A DNA stretch of 62,561 nt from Cyanobacteria bacterium SIG27 (GTDB lineage: Bacteria; Cyanobacteriota; Vampirovibrionia; Gastranaerophilales; Gastranaerophilaceae), in contig SUTT01000007.1 of the NCBI GenBank assembly GCA_015152565.1, forward strand, positions 1 to 62,561, written 5' to 3'. How positions within the stretch are numbered: position 1 is the first letter of the stretch; each line of letters begins with the position of its first letter. The position numbers and the translations under genes were made by a program. The notes beneath the pieces are model-generated. The model saw only the letters and a program-made list of their open reading frames with translations. It did no database searches and was not told where the DNA came from. Shown here piece after piece: positions 1-8,428 of the stretch.

Positions 1-126
1 AAGGTTTGCGCACTCGGCGCCGGCTCATCGCAGCCGCCGTCGTGCTTCACACAGTACGCCATTCACCGTCGCTTGCTAAGCTATCGCTAAGCTCGCTTGG
101 TTCAGGTTTGCTCCTCGTTTTTTTAT
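1..126 (-). repeat. GC-rich modular intergenic repeat, copy A
   Basis: This is a GC-rich block in an otherwise very AT-rich sequence. Read on the minus strand it has the same order of short modules (CGAGC, AGC, GCTTA, AGCGA(C/T)G, GTGTG, GAGC) as the blocks at 14044-14166 and 53940-54045. It contains several short hairpin-forming pieces. It is cut by the window edge, so its left boundary is unknown. No open frame with protein-like features runs through it. The remaining bases 127-270 are AT-rich leader sequence before the next gene. Confidence 0.6.
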
Positions 127-270
127 CCTTAAAACTTATTTTTAAAAACTGTCTAAAACGCAAAAACTTTGTAACAAAAAGTTAAAATTTCGTCAAAAAC
201 CCAATTTATTCTAAAGTTTCAAGAGTATATGTCGTTAAACTATATGTGTGTATATTAACTCAAAGGTAAA

Positions 271-2334
271 ATGAACATCAATTTTGAATCTCTTAAAGTA
301 GAATTTAAAGAGTATTTAGAAAGTTTAGGCATTAAACCCAAGCTCAACGAAGATGATGAGCTTACGAGTGCTAGCATTTTTACATACAGCAAACAATTCA
401 AAGAATTTATAAATGAAGAATACGACATCAATTTAGAAAAAAATAAATTAAATTTTTCTGAATTATTGGATAATGAAATCAAAGACGGAAAATTTGTACT
501 GCCAGAAGAAAATTCAAACAACCAAGATGAAAACTTCATGTTGGAGCTTTTAAACGGCTTATTTGAAGAAGAAGAATTTGCGCAAAACATTGATGAAGAT
601 GGAAAAGATGGGCTAAGCGAAGAAGAAATAAAAAAATTCCTTACTTTTTCAAACGAACAAAACTACAGAGATGATGAAGAAGAATTTTCATTTGATGATT
701 TAGAAAAAGGCTTTCAAAAAGTAGAAGATGGCAAATATGATGCTTCTAAAATCAATCTTGAAGAAAATGAACAAATTGAAGCAGCAACCTCTTCAGCAGG
801 AGCCTCAGGAGGCGGTAGCGCTGGTGGCGGATATAGTGGCGGTGGCGGAACTACGAACACGGCAAACACTGCAAACACAACAGCCAACACCACTCAAGAT
901 GCCGATGTGGATTATAGCCAAATGTCTAAAGAAAAACTTGAAACTGCTTACAACGAGCAACAATCCACCATTTCTGCAAAATCTCAAAATGTGAACACTG
1001 TAATGACCCAAAATCAAGCAGATATTGCAAAAGCAAAAGAAGAATATGACAAAGCCATAAGCCAAGATAACATTGACCCGGCGCTATTAGCAAGCAGAGA
1101 TGAAAATCTAAATGCAATCACTCAAACAGATACACAAATAACTCAACTTAGCACACAAATAAATGACTTAGATGTACAAATTACATCTTATGAGTCATAT
1201 ATATCAGCTCTTGATGCCAATATATCAGGTCTTCAAGCTGCGCTAGCCTCGCTATCCAACGCTCCTGCTGATGATGAAGAAGCGCAACAAGCAATTGAAC
1301 AAAAACGTACAGACATCAATCAACAGATAACATCGCTAACACAAGACAAAGAAACAAAAACAGCAGAAAAACAAAAGCTTGAAGCGCAAAAGCAACAAGC
1401 TCAAACAAGCCTTGATGAGTGCAATACCAAATTAAGCGAATTAGAAACTGCAAGAACAGAAATTGAACAGAAAATTACACAAACCTGCAATGAAGCGACT
1501 AAAGCTGCTATTGAAAAATATAATACAGCTCGTGAAACCGCAAGCACAAACCTTCAAGCTGCAAAAGATACACTAAACACCGAAAAAGGGAAATTAGAAG
1601 AAATTAAAACCTATTTAAATAAATCATACGAAGAATCTATGATAGATGAATATGGTTATAGCGAAAAAGGCGACGTTTTCATACCTTATGAAGGCTATAG
1701 CGAAGTTACAGATATCGAAAAAACAAATATGGATTATAAAGTCCTTATGGCAAATGGTGCAGACGTAGATAAAGAATTACCTGTTATTGTCTTTTTACAT
1801 GGCGCAAATGGAAGCAAAAATTCACTACAAAATCAAGCGCTTAACCCCGAAAGACTTGCAGCAGACGGCGTTACAACCAGCTTTAATGGTTATATAATTT
1901 GTCCTACCATGGGTGGAAATTGTGAAACTGCTGCTCAAAATATTGATGAAATATTGAATAGTTTTTCTAAAAACCACAAAATTGATAAAGACAATATTGT
2001 TCTTGTTGGCTATAGTAACGGCGGAACCTATGCAGCAGGAATTGCAAACAGCACCACATTTAATGATGGAAACGGGTATCAATTCTCTAAAGTTGCGCTT
2101 TTAACAGGCTACACTAAACAAAAAACATCTTTCAACATCCCTGTTGGCATTTGGGTTGATGGAACTTCAACTGGCTTAAAAAATACTATTGAATATGATG
2201 AAAGCCAAGGCGACAAATTTGTTGATTGGTCTAAAAGTAAAACTCATTACGACATGGAAGATGATGGCTTTAGAGAAGACTCTAACGGCGATGGTAAATC
2301 AGACATGATTCAATGGTTATTTAATGATGAATAA
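271..2334 (+). CDS. Coiled-coil protein with EF-hand-like loop and C-terminal alpha/beta-hydrolase domain
   Basis: This 687-residue protein has no recognised name. An acidic helical N-terminal part contains an EF-hand-like loop at residues 108-119 (Asp108, Asp110, Asp113, Glu118/119). A Gly/Ala/Thr/Asn-rich linker follows at about 170-210. A long coiled coil rich in Gln, Thr, Lys and Glu covers about 215-455. The C-terminal 190 residues look like an esterase or dienelactone-hydrolase-type domain: an HGANG oxyanion-type motif at about 510, a nucleophile elbow Gly-Tyr-Ser582-Asn-Gly, and His659 as the likely catalytic histidine. A second Asp/Asn-rich calcium-like loop lies near 672-680. No signal peptide or membrane segment is visible. 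The gene converges on the kinase-like gene, with two bases between the stop codons. The catalytic role is inferred from motifs, and the substrate is unknown. Confidence 0.8.
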   Translation: MNINFESLKVEFKEYLESLGIKPKLNEDDELTSASIFTYSKQFKEFINEEYDINLEKNKLNFSELLDNEIKDGKFVLPEENSNNQDENFMLELLNGLFEEEEFAQNIDEDGKDGLSEEEIKKFLTFSNEQNYRDDEEEFSFDDLEKGFQKVEDGKYDASKINLEENEQIEAATSSAGASGGGSAGGGYSGGGGTTNTANTANTTANTTQDADVDYSQMSKEKLETAYNEQQSTISAKSQNVNTVMTQNQADIAKAKEEYDKAISQDNIDPALLASRDENLNAITQTDTQITQLSTQINDLDVQITSYESYISALDANISGLQAALASLSNAPADDEEAQQAIEQKRTDINQQITSLTQDKETKTAEKQKLEAQKQQAQTSLDECNTKLSELETARTEIEQKITQTCNEATKAAIEKYNTARETASTNLQAAKDTLNTEKGKLEEIKTYLNKSYEESMIDEYGYSEKGDVFIPYEGYSEVTDIEKTNMDYKVLMANGADVDKELPVIVFLHGANGSKNSLQNQALNPERLAADGVTTSFNGYIICPTMGGNCETAAQNIDEILNSFSKNHKIDKDNIVLVGYSNGGTYAAGIANSTTFNDGNGYQFSKVALLTGYTKQKTSFNIPVGIWVDGTSTGLKNTIEYDESQGDKFVDWSKSKTHYDMEDDGFREDSNGDGKSDMIQWLFNDE

Positions 2335-2336
2335 TT

Positions 2337-4820
2337 TTAGCTAAACAATTCAAAATTTAAATTCAAACAGCTAAAAGCATGCTCTGGATTTTTTGTAATA
2401 AATTTAATTCTTGATGACAATTCTTTCATTGTGTATAGCGGAGCTTGTTTGAAAGATTTCATCGTAGAGCGTGACATTTCCTTAATTAATTGTTTGATAA
2501 TACGTTTTTTATCAATTGCCTTTGAAATATCATATCCGCAACCATCCGCAATTCGTCTTAAACAACCAAGATTAGATAAAATATAGGTTTCTTCCGCTTT
2601 CATTTGGTTGATGTTTGTAGCGTTTGGAATAATGTTATTTCTTCTCATATATTCTATACAAAAATCATTTGCAGCTCTAAAAATTTCAATAGGATTTTTT
2701 GTATCGATTTTCGTATCGCAATTAAAGATATTATTTTTTAATTCTAAAGACAATGATCTAACTTCGTCTTCTAAGTTTTTACCATTTAAATCTGCACCGC
2801 TTAGCAAGTTTCTTGCAATTAAATCGGTGTTTCCAAATAAATAATCGATATGATTAAATAAATTTTTAGCTGCAACTTTTCTTGTTGTTTTTATGGTATT
2901 TCCATAATCAATTATCGTAATAGGTGTGCTTTTTTTATCTTTTAACCCTTTTATTTTAGCTAAATCAACCAAAATATTTCCACCATGTGGATCTGATTGG
3001 ACAACTTTCTGTGCTTCGTCAGGCAAAGCAAACAATTGTTCACAATATGCAGCAATATAATTATCTACAAAATTAGAAAAATCTTGCTCATCAAGCCCTG
3101 CTTCTTGCCATTTAGCTGCAATATCATCACTATCTAATTGAACTCCTTGAGCTTTTTGCATAATAAAGATGCTTCTTTTTGCATCAATCGGTTCAATTGC
3201 TTGATATTTTGTTGCTTGAGCTTTGATTTGACCTGCGCTAATGGCTTCTTGCGATAAATCAGTTTCTTTCTCCCAAACTTGACACATATTTTCAACTAAA
3301 TTTTTATCATAGGTTTGATGTTCAGTACTAAAAATAGTGTGTTTTTGAGGTCCAAAAGTAATATAAAAACCTTCTTTAATATCGCTTTTATCTTCAATTT
3401 TTTTCATTAAAGCTTTTTTATCTTTTTCAACTTTTTTGCCATCTTCAAATTGCTTTTTAAGCAATTTAACAACAACTTCGTTTCCATCGGAATCTTTTGC
3501 AAGATATGATTCAGCAATTGAGCCAACCCCTAAAAGACCGTCTTTTTTGCCGCCACGAACAATGGTATATTTACCGCTGCCATAAATGCCGTCAATAATT
3601 CCTTGCGCATCATCAACGCTTCTTGAAGCAGGGCAATTGCTTTTTATTTTTCTTATAATTGCTTGATAATCTTTTAAACCCTCCAGGCTCCAATTTTTCT
3701 TTTCAAACCTTTCAAAAGCTTCATCAAGCGCATAGTTTGTAACGTAATTTCCATCTTTCAACCATCTATTTTGATTTTTTTGAGCTTCTCTTCCGGCTAT
3801 TATTTCATCAATTTGTTTGCATAATTTTTCTTGTAGCTCATCAGGAATATCCATTATTGTTTGAAAATATTTTGGCAAGAAAATGTTCATTTCTTCTAAT
3901 TTTCTCATTTTGCCTTCAATATTTCCATCTTGTCCTTTTTCAAGAAGGATATCCATTAACTCTTCATCTAATTTAACAGCTTCAGAAAGATTAACTTTGC
4001 CATTTTCTTTATCAATTAAAATGCTTAAATCAAACCCAAGATCACGAGCCAACGATTGGAATTGAGTTAAAGAGTCTTCCGGCATAGTATATTTTACACA
4101 AGAAGCAGCATTCACTTTTGCTTTTTGTATAATTTTTTGAATTTTATCAATTTCACGTCCATTTTTAAGTGCACCTAGCGTCAAAACCGAAAAAGCAGCA
4201 ATATCAATTATAAAATTATCTGCATGTTGTTTTATAAAATCAGACATGGACGGTTCTTTGTTTTCATTATTTGAAGCATAACTCACAAACGCATTTGAAA
4301 CAAAAGCCAAAGGTGCTAATGGTGCAAAATTAGTAATCAAAGCTGCGCCAATACCATTTGATAAATTAGACTTCCAATTATTTTTGTTTTCTTTTTTGTC
4401 TTCTTTAGTTAGAGTTAAATTATTTATCCCATTTAAAACCGGACGAATTAAAAAACTTGCAGCAAATGGAATTGCAAAATTAAGCGCTTTTAGGGCTTTT
4501 GTTGATTTTGAATTAGACATATTTGAAGCAAACATATCTACAAAAGTTATACCCTTTTTAGCTAATGCGCCAACGGTAAAAGCACCAAGAGTAGTCAAAG
4601 TATCGAGTGTTAAATCTTTTGCAACTTGCGGCTGTTTTGATTTTTTAAAAAGTTTTTCTAATAAAGTTTTTGATTTATTACTATTACTGTTTTCAAAACT
4701 ATCGTCTTCGATTGGTTTTGTTGCAGTATTTATTTGATGTTTCAAAGGCTCATCAGCCTTAACATCAACTTTATTAAATTCTGGAATATTAAAGTTTTTA
4801 TAAATTAATTTTTCTTCCAT
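2337..4820 (-). CDS. ABC1/UbiB-like atypical kinase with hydrophobic N-terminal region
   Basis: The protein has 827 residues. From about residue 400 it matches the ABC1/AarF/UbiB atypical kinase fold: a glycine- and alanine-containing nucleotide loop (GVGSIAESYLA), Lys452 in VVVKLLK, a catalytic-loop motif SDPHGGN with His612, and a metal-binding Asp638 in IIDYGN. Most family members have SDPHPGN and DFG, so both motifs are slightly changed. The first 60 residues are polar. Residues about 70-240 hold several hydrophobic stretches that may cross or sit in the membrane. UbiB relatives act in quinone biology in respiring bacteria, but that role is doubtful here and the substrate is unknown. It is divergent from the helical-repeat gene at 4908. 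Confidence 0.75.
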   Translation of the reverse strand: MEEKLIYKNFNIPEFNKVDVKADEPLKHQINTATKPIEDDSFENSNSNKSKTLLEKLFKKSKQPQVAKDLTLDTLTTLGAFTVGALAKKGITFVDMFASNMSNSKSTKALKALNFAIPFAASFLIRPVLNGINNLTLTKEDKKENKNNWKSNLSNGIGAALITNFAPLAPLAFVSNAFVSYASNNENKEPSMSDFIKQHADNFIIDIAAFSVLTLGALKNGREIDKIQKIIQKAKVNAASCVKYTMPEDSLTQFQSLARDLGFDLSILIDKENGKVNLSEAVKLDEELMDILLEKGQDGNIEGKMRKLEEMNIFLPKYFQTIMDIPDELQEKLCKQIDEIIAGREAQKNQNRWLKDGNYVTNYALDEAFERFEKKNWSLEGLKDYQAIIRKIKSNCPASRSVDDAQGIIDGIYGSGKYTIVRGGKKDGLLGVGSIAESYLAKDSDGNEVVVKLLKKQFEDGKKVEKDKKALMKKIEDKSDIKEGFYITFGPQKHTIFSTEHQTYDKNLVENMCQVWEKETDLSQEAISAGQIKAQATKYQAIEPIDAKRSIFIMQKAQGVQLDSDDIAAKWQEAGLDEQDFSNFVDNYIAAYCEQLFALPDEAQKVVQSDPHGGNILVDLAKIKGLKDKKSTPITIIDYGNTIKTTRKVAAKNLFNHIDYLFGNTDLIARNLLSGADLNGKNLEDEVRSLSLELKNNIFNCDTKIDTKNPIEIFRAANDFCIEYMRRNNIIPNATNINQMKAEETYILSNLGCLRRIADGCGYDISKAIDKKRIIKQLIKEMSRSTMKSFKQAPLYTMKELSSRIKFITKNPEHAFSCLNLNFELFS

Positions 4821-4850
4821 AACATAATAAAGTATTTTTTAAAAAAATTA

Positions 4851-4885
4851 TTGACTTTTTTAAAAATTGGCAATTTTATTATAAT
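4851..4885 (+). promoter_or_regulatory. Possible promoter in divergent intergenic region
   Basis: The 87-base gap between the kinase-like gene and the gene at 4908 contains TTGACT (4851-4856) and a TATAAT (4880-4885). Their spacing is too long for one standard promoter. TTTTAT at 4874-4879 gives a 17-base spacer from TTGACT. The plus-strand start is plausible but not certain. Confidence 0.4.
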
Positions 4886-4907
4886 TAATGTTTTTAAATA
4901 ATTATCT

Positions 4908-6464
4908 ATGTCTAATGAAATAAAACAGATAAATTTAAATATTCCAGTTCAAAAACAGGCTCCGAAAGAAGAAAAGCCTGTAGTTGTTGATAATTCAGTT
5001 CAAAAAGATTCATCAAAAACACAATATTTAAAAATGGCTGCAGTATTATTTTCGGGAGCATTAATTGCTTGCGGCGGCATAGGATTGGCAAACAAAGCAT
5101 ATTCAAAATTTAGCAACGACTTTATACTCAGTTCAAGAGTAAGAAAAAAGGATATTTCTCAAGAACTTTTTACATTTTTAAAAAGATATTTAGATGAAGA
5201 ACAAGGAAAGCCTTTTACAAAGAGTCAAATAAAAAGACTCAATGAAATGATTGATAAAGATAATTTACCAATTTTTAAAACATTGCTAAAAACAAATTTA
5301 ACTCAAGCTATTGAAAGTGATGAAATTGTTAGCATTGTTGAAGCAATGAACAAAAATAACTCAGGATTTGTTGTTGATATAGCGAAAAAATACGATTATG
5401 GTTATGGCTATAACAATGGCGATATTGCAAAGATTTTAAATTCAATCAATGAAGATAATTCAGAATTTGTAAACACATTTTTAGCAAAAGTTAACAGTTG
5501 GCGAAGCAAAGAAGAAACCTCAATGGCGGAAGAATTAGCAGAGCACCTTGGAAAAATCACAAAAAGCAATGCTAAAGAATATGCTTTTGTAACAGGATTA
5601 AGAAAAAATGGAAAATATACTTCTTTTGAAATAGATGAAATTCACAATTTAGCTAAAGCATTTAAAAAAGGACAAAATGAAGAGTGTTTTAAATATCTTT
5701 CAAGCCTTAAAGCAACCAATGGCGTAGACTACAGGTTTGATGGTAAAGAATTAAACGAAATGCTGCAAAATGCACAAGACGAATTTATGGATTTATATAG
5801 AACTTGCGTTGAAAAATATAAAGACGATGCAAAAAACATAATTTCTAAAATAACTAAAGACAATAAAGAAATTTATGAATTATTAATTGATACACAAAAT
5901 AAAACTGCAACAACAAATTATTCCGCTGACGATATTTGTGAAATTGCTGAACAAAGTGTAAATCAAAACAACATTGAAACCTTGAAATTTCTTATAAATT
6001 TAAAAGATGATGATAGATTTGTATTCGACTTTTCAAATTCTTTAATTGCATGTTTAAATAAAGCTGATGATAGATATTTGGATGTTTATCAAGCATTAGA
6101 TTTAAACTCATTATATTCTTTTGCAAAAGATTACACCTATAAAGACTTATTTAATGCAGTAAACGAAGACAATGTTGAATTTATAAGAGCGCATTTTTCA
6201 AAAATTACACAATCAGACTTGCGCTTCATTCAAGGATTAAAGGCTGAAAGAATTAAATTTGCAGAAGAATTTATTCAATATTCAAATTCAAAAAATGCCA
6301 AATTTGATGATAGCATACTGCTTCTTAAACAATTGCACGATATTTTAGATGAATATCCTGAAAAAGCAGATGAAATATATCAAAAAATGCACGAAGAAAT
6401 GACAAGCAATCAAAAATGGGAATATTTCAAATGGCGTAAAATTATTGACGAATTTGATACATAA
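4908..6464 (+). CDS. Membrane-anchored helical-repeat protein
   Basis: This 518-residue protein is not recognised as a named family. A polar N-terminus (about 1-40) is followed by one hydrophobic segment (about 42-60), then an almost entirely helical, charged region. Six degenerate repeats begin near residues 108, 140, 173, 245, 343 and 411. Their pattern is I-x2-[IL]-x3-[IVF]-[NK]-x-[DNG]-N-x-E-F, and NEDN-x-EF is the clearest form. This suggests a solenoid used for protein contacts. The gene is divergent from the UbiB-like kinase gene, and both proteins carry an N-terminal 'NIP' tripeptide. An intrinsic terminator follows directly. No catalytic motif is seen. Confidence 0.75.
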   Translation: MSNEIKQINLNIPVQKQAPKEEKPVVVDNSVQKDSSKTQYLKMAAVLFSGALIACGGIGLANKAYSKFSNDFILSSRVRKKDISQELFTFLKRYLDEEQGKPFTKSQIKRLNEMIDKDNLPIFKTLLKTNLTQAIESDEIVSIVEAMNKNNSGFVVDIAKKYDYGYGYNNGDIAKILNSINEDNSEFVNTFLAKVNSWRSKEETSMAEELAEHLGKITKSNAKEYAFVTGLRKNGKYTSFEIDEIHNLAKAFKKGQNEECFKYLSSLKATNGVDYRFDGKELNEMLQNAQDEFMDLYRTCVEKYKDDAKNIISKITKDNKEIYELLIDTQNKTATTNYSADDICEIAEQSVNQNNIETLKFLINLKDDDRFVFDFSNSLIACLNKADDRYLDVYQALDLNSLYSFAKDYTYKDLFNAVNEDNVEFIRAHFSKITQSDLRFIQGLKAERIKFAEEFIQYSNSKNAKFDDSILLLKQLHDILDEYPEKADEIYQKMHEEMTSNQKWEYFKWRKIIDEFDT

Positions 6465-6491
6465 AAAGCTCCGTAATTAACGGAGCTTTTT
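6465..6491. terminator. Bidirectional intrinsic terminator
   Basis: The inverted repeat AAAAGCTCCGT-AATT-ACGGAGCTTTTT lies between the convergent helical-repeat gene and rplI. It has A and T tracts on both sides and so can serve both strands. Confidence 0.85.
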
Positions 6492-6508
6492 GATATTTAT
6501 TAATTTTC

Positions 6509-7003
6509 TTATACTTCTTCAGATGTTTCTTCTTCAAAAACTTCTTTAATTGTTTCAGAAGCAGTTACTTCAACGTTTAATTGAGCTTTAACTTTAGAAG
6601 AAAGTTTGATTGTCATAACAAAATTACCAACATGGTTAATTGGTCTATCAAGAATGATAGATTTTTTATCAATTTCCATACCACATTTTGCTAATAATTC
6701 TTCTGAAAGTTTTTTAGTTGTGATTGTACCAAATAATTTACCAGATTCACCAGCACGAGCTGAAAGTGAAATTGTTTCGATTTTTTCAATTTCTTCTTTA
6801 GCAGCTAGAGCTTCTTGGTGTAATTTTTCAGCTTTTGCTTTAATTCTAGCAATGTTTCTTTCTCTTTGAGCTAAAGCGCCAGGTGTAGCAACTTCAGCTA
6901 ATGAGTTAGGAATTAAGTAGTTTCTAGCGTAACCATCTTTAACGTTAACTAAATCGCCTACTTCACCTATATTTTGTACATCTTTTTTTAATATAACCTG
7001 CAT
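6509..7003 (-). CDS. rplI: 50S ribosomal protein L9
   Basis: This 164-residue protein is L9 of the large ribosomal subunit, which binds 23S rRNA and helps maintain reading frame. The N-terminal domain shows the family signature MQVILKKDVQNIGEVGDLV and the conserved GYARNYLIP segment. A charged connecting helix (about 50-75) and the C-terminal domain follow. The length is slightly above the usual 148-150 because of an acidic tail (EEETSEEV). A clear AAGGAG ribosome binding site lies just upstream. It follows minE on the same strand but has its own promoter-like sequence at 7042-7070. Confidence 0.97.
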   Translation of the reverse strand: MQVILKKDVQNIGEVGDLVNVKDGYARNYLIPNSLAEVATPGALAQRERNIARIKAKAEKLHQEALAAKEEIEKIETISLSARAGESGKLFGTITTKKLSEELLAKCGMEIDKKSIILDRPINHVGNFVMTIKLSSKVKAQLNVEVTASETIKEVFEEETSEEV

Positions 7004-7041
7004 TGGTTTTCTCCTTATTATATTGTGATGAGCTAATTTTA

Positions 7042-7070
7042 ATCATATTTAAAACACAACTAAATTTCAA
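7042..7070 (-). promoter_or_regulatory. Promoter of rplI
   Basis: On the minus strand TTGAAA (7065-7070) and TATGAT (7042-7047) are separated by exactly 17 bases and lie about 40 bases before the rplI start. This suggests rplI can be transcribed independently of the min genes. Confidence 0.6.
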
Positions 7071-7089
7071 GTCATGCCATGATTTTGCA

Positions 7090-7605
7090 CTATTTGCTCT
7101 TTTTTTCTTTTGTATTTTCCTCTTTTTGTTCTTCTTTTTCTTCTTGGCTTTCTTCTTTTTCTTCCTTAGCAACTTCTTCGTCATTTTCTTTTTCTTCGTT
7201 TAAAGCCTCAGCTAATTCTTGCGCTTTTTCTTTGACAAGTTCTTGAAGTTCGCCAACAATTTCTTGGGTTTTTTCTTCTTTTATTTTTTCTTGAATATTA
7301 AGAGCTTCATCTATTTCTTCGTCAGATTTTGTTCTTATAACAGGAATGCTAAGATTTAAAACAGTAGCGCTTTCTGTTGCATCGATGCTTAAATCAAAAG
7401 AATCTTCTTCAATTTCTAAATATCTTGAAATTGATTCCAATAAGTCATCTTTAAGCATTTGCATAGCACGTTCTGAAAAACCAACTCTATCCTGCATTAA
7501 AACAGTTCTCAAGCGGCTTTTTGCTGTAATTTTTGTATCGTCAGAATTTTGAGTTGTAAAAAAGCTCAAAACTCTATCGTATAAATCTGAAAAAATATCT
7601 TTCAT
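7090..7605 (-). CDS. minE: Cell division topological specificity factor MinE
   Basis: MinE stimulates MinD ATPase and drives MinCD away from midcell. Residues 1-20 form an amphipathic membrane-targeting start. The MinD-contact helix is RLRTVLMQDR (31-40), followed by the strongly conserved VGFSERAMQMLKDDLLE (41-57) and the topological specificity beta region to about 92. The protein has 171 residues, against roughly 85-105 in most MinE. The extra tail after about residue 95 is almost entirely Glu, Lys, Asn and Gln. It is last in a minC-minD-minE operon, six bases after minD. Confidence 0.95.
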   Translation of the reverse strand: MKDIFSDLYDRVLSFFTTQNSDDTKITAKSRLRTVLMQDRVGFSERAMQMLKDDLLESISRYLEIEEDSFDLSIDATESATVLNLSIPVIRTKSDEEIDEALNIQEKIKEEKTQEIVGELQELVKEKAQELAEALNEEKENDEEVAKEEKEESQEEKEEQKEENTKEKKSK

Positions 7606-7611
7606 TTACCC

Positions 7612-8415
7612 CTACGCTTTCTTCGCAAAGAATTTTTTAATTTTATCTAATAATGTGCTTGGTTCATCAATGTCTAAAAGTGGAACATCTTCGCCTGTAA
7701 TTCTTTTTGCAACGTTAATATAAGCCATACCTGCTAAAGATTTTTCATCATTAACAACCGGTTCACCTTTGTTCGTTGAAGTGATGATGTTAGTATCTTC
7801 AGGAATTACACCAATTAAATCGCAAGATAAAATCTCAACAACATCATCAACGCCCATCATATCATTAGCTTTGATTAATTTTGGACGAACTCTGTTAACT
7901 AATAAGCGGTATCTTTCAACGCCTTCTTTTGATTCTAAAAGACCAATAATTCTATCAGCGTCACGAATAGCGCTCATTTCAGGAGTTGTTACAACAATTG
8001 CTTCGTTAGCTCCAGCTACAGCGTTTTGGAATCCTTGTTCAATGCCAGCAGGACAATCAACTAAAACATAATCGAAATCTTCTTTTAATTTTTCGCAAAT
8101 ATCTTTTAACTGTTCAGCATCAAGTGCTGATTTATCACGTGTTTGAGCTGCTGCAAGCAAGCAAAGATTTGGATTTTTCTTGTCTTTAACAAGCGCTTGT
8201 TTTAATTTGCAACGTTCCTCAACAACGTCCACAATTGTATAAACAATTCTGTTTTCTAAACCTAATAGTAAATCTAAATTTCTCAACCCGATATCTGTAT
8301 CAATCAGAACAACTTTATAGCCTAAATGAGCTAAAGCCGTACCGATATTAGCTGAAGTTGTAGTTTTTCCAACTCCGCCCTTTCCAGATGTAATAACAAT
8401 AACAGAACCTGCCAT
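7612..8415 (-). CDS. minD: Septum site-determining ATPase MinD
   Basis: MinD is a membrane-associated ParA/MinD-family ATPase of 267 residues that recruits MinC and is released by MinE. The deviant Walker A motif GKGGVGKTT is at 11-19 (signature Lys12, catalytic-loop Lys17). The switch region LIDTDIGLRNLDLLLGLENR and the VLVDCPAGIEQGF segment are typical. The last residues form a basic amphipathic membrane-targeting helix ending KIKKFFAKKA. AAGGAG lies just before the start. It sits between minC and minE. Confidence 0.97.
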   Translation of the reverse strand: MAGSVIVITSGKGGVGKTTTSANIGTALAHLGYKVVLIDTDIGLRNLDLLLGLENRIVYTIVDVVEERCKLKQALVKDKKNPNLCLLAAAQTRDKSALDAEQLKDICEKLKEDFDYVLVDCPAGIEQGFQNAVAGANEAIVVTTPEMSAIRDADRIIGLLESKEGVERYRLLVNRVRPKLIKANDMMGVDDVVEILSCDLIGVIPEDTNIITSTNKGEPVVNDEKSLAGMAYINVAKRITGEDVPLLDIDEPSTLLDKIKKFFAKKA

Positions 8416-8428
8416 TTATTTTGCTCCT

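Noticed and set aside
1-126. GC-rich blocks as rRNA or tRNA fragments
   Set aside because: No tRNA cloverleaf or conserved rRNA words were found. The shared modular hairpins fit an intergenic repeat family better.
728-1117. Frames in other phases inside the coiled-coil gene (728-994 plus, 805-1065 minus, 926-1117 minus)
   Set aside because: They overlap the long coding frame, have low-complexity or Leu/Cys-rich artefactual sequence, and lack ribosome binding sites.
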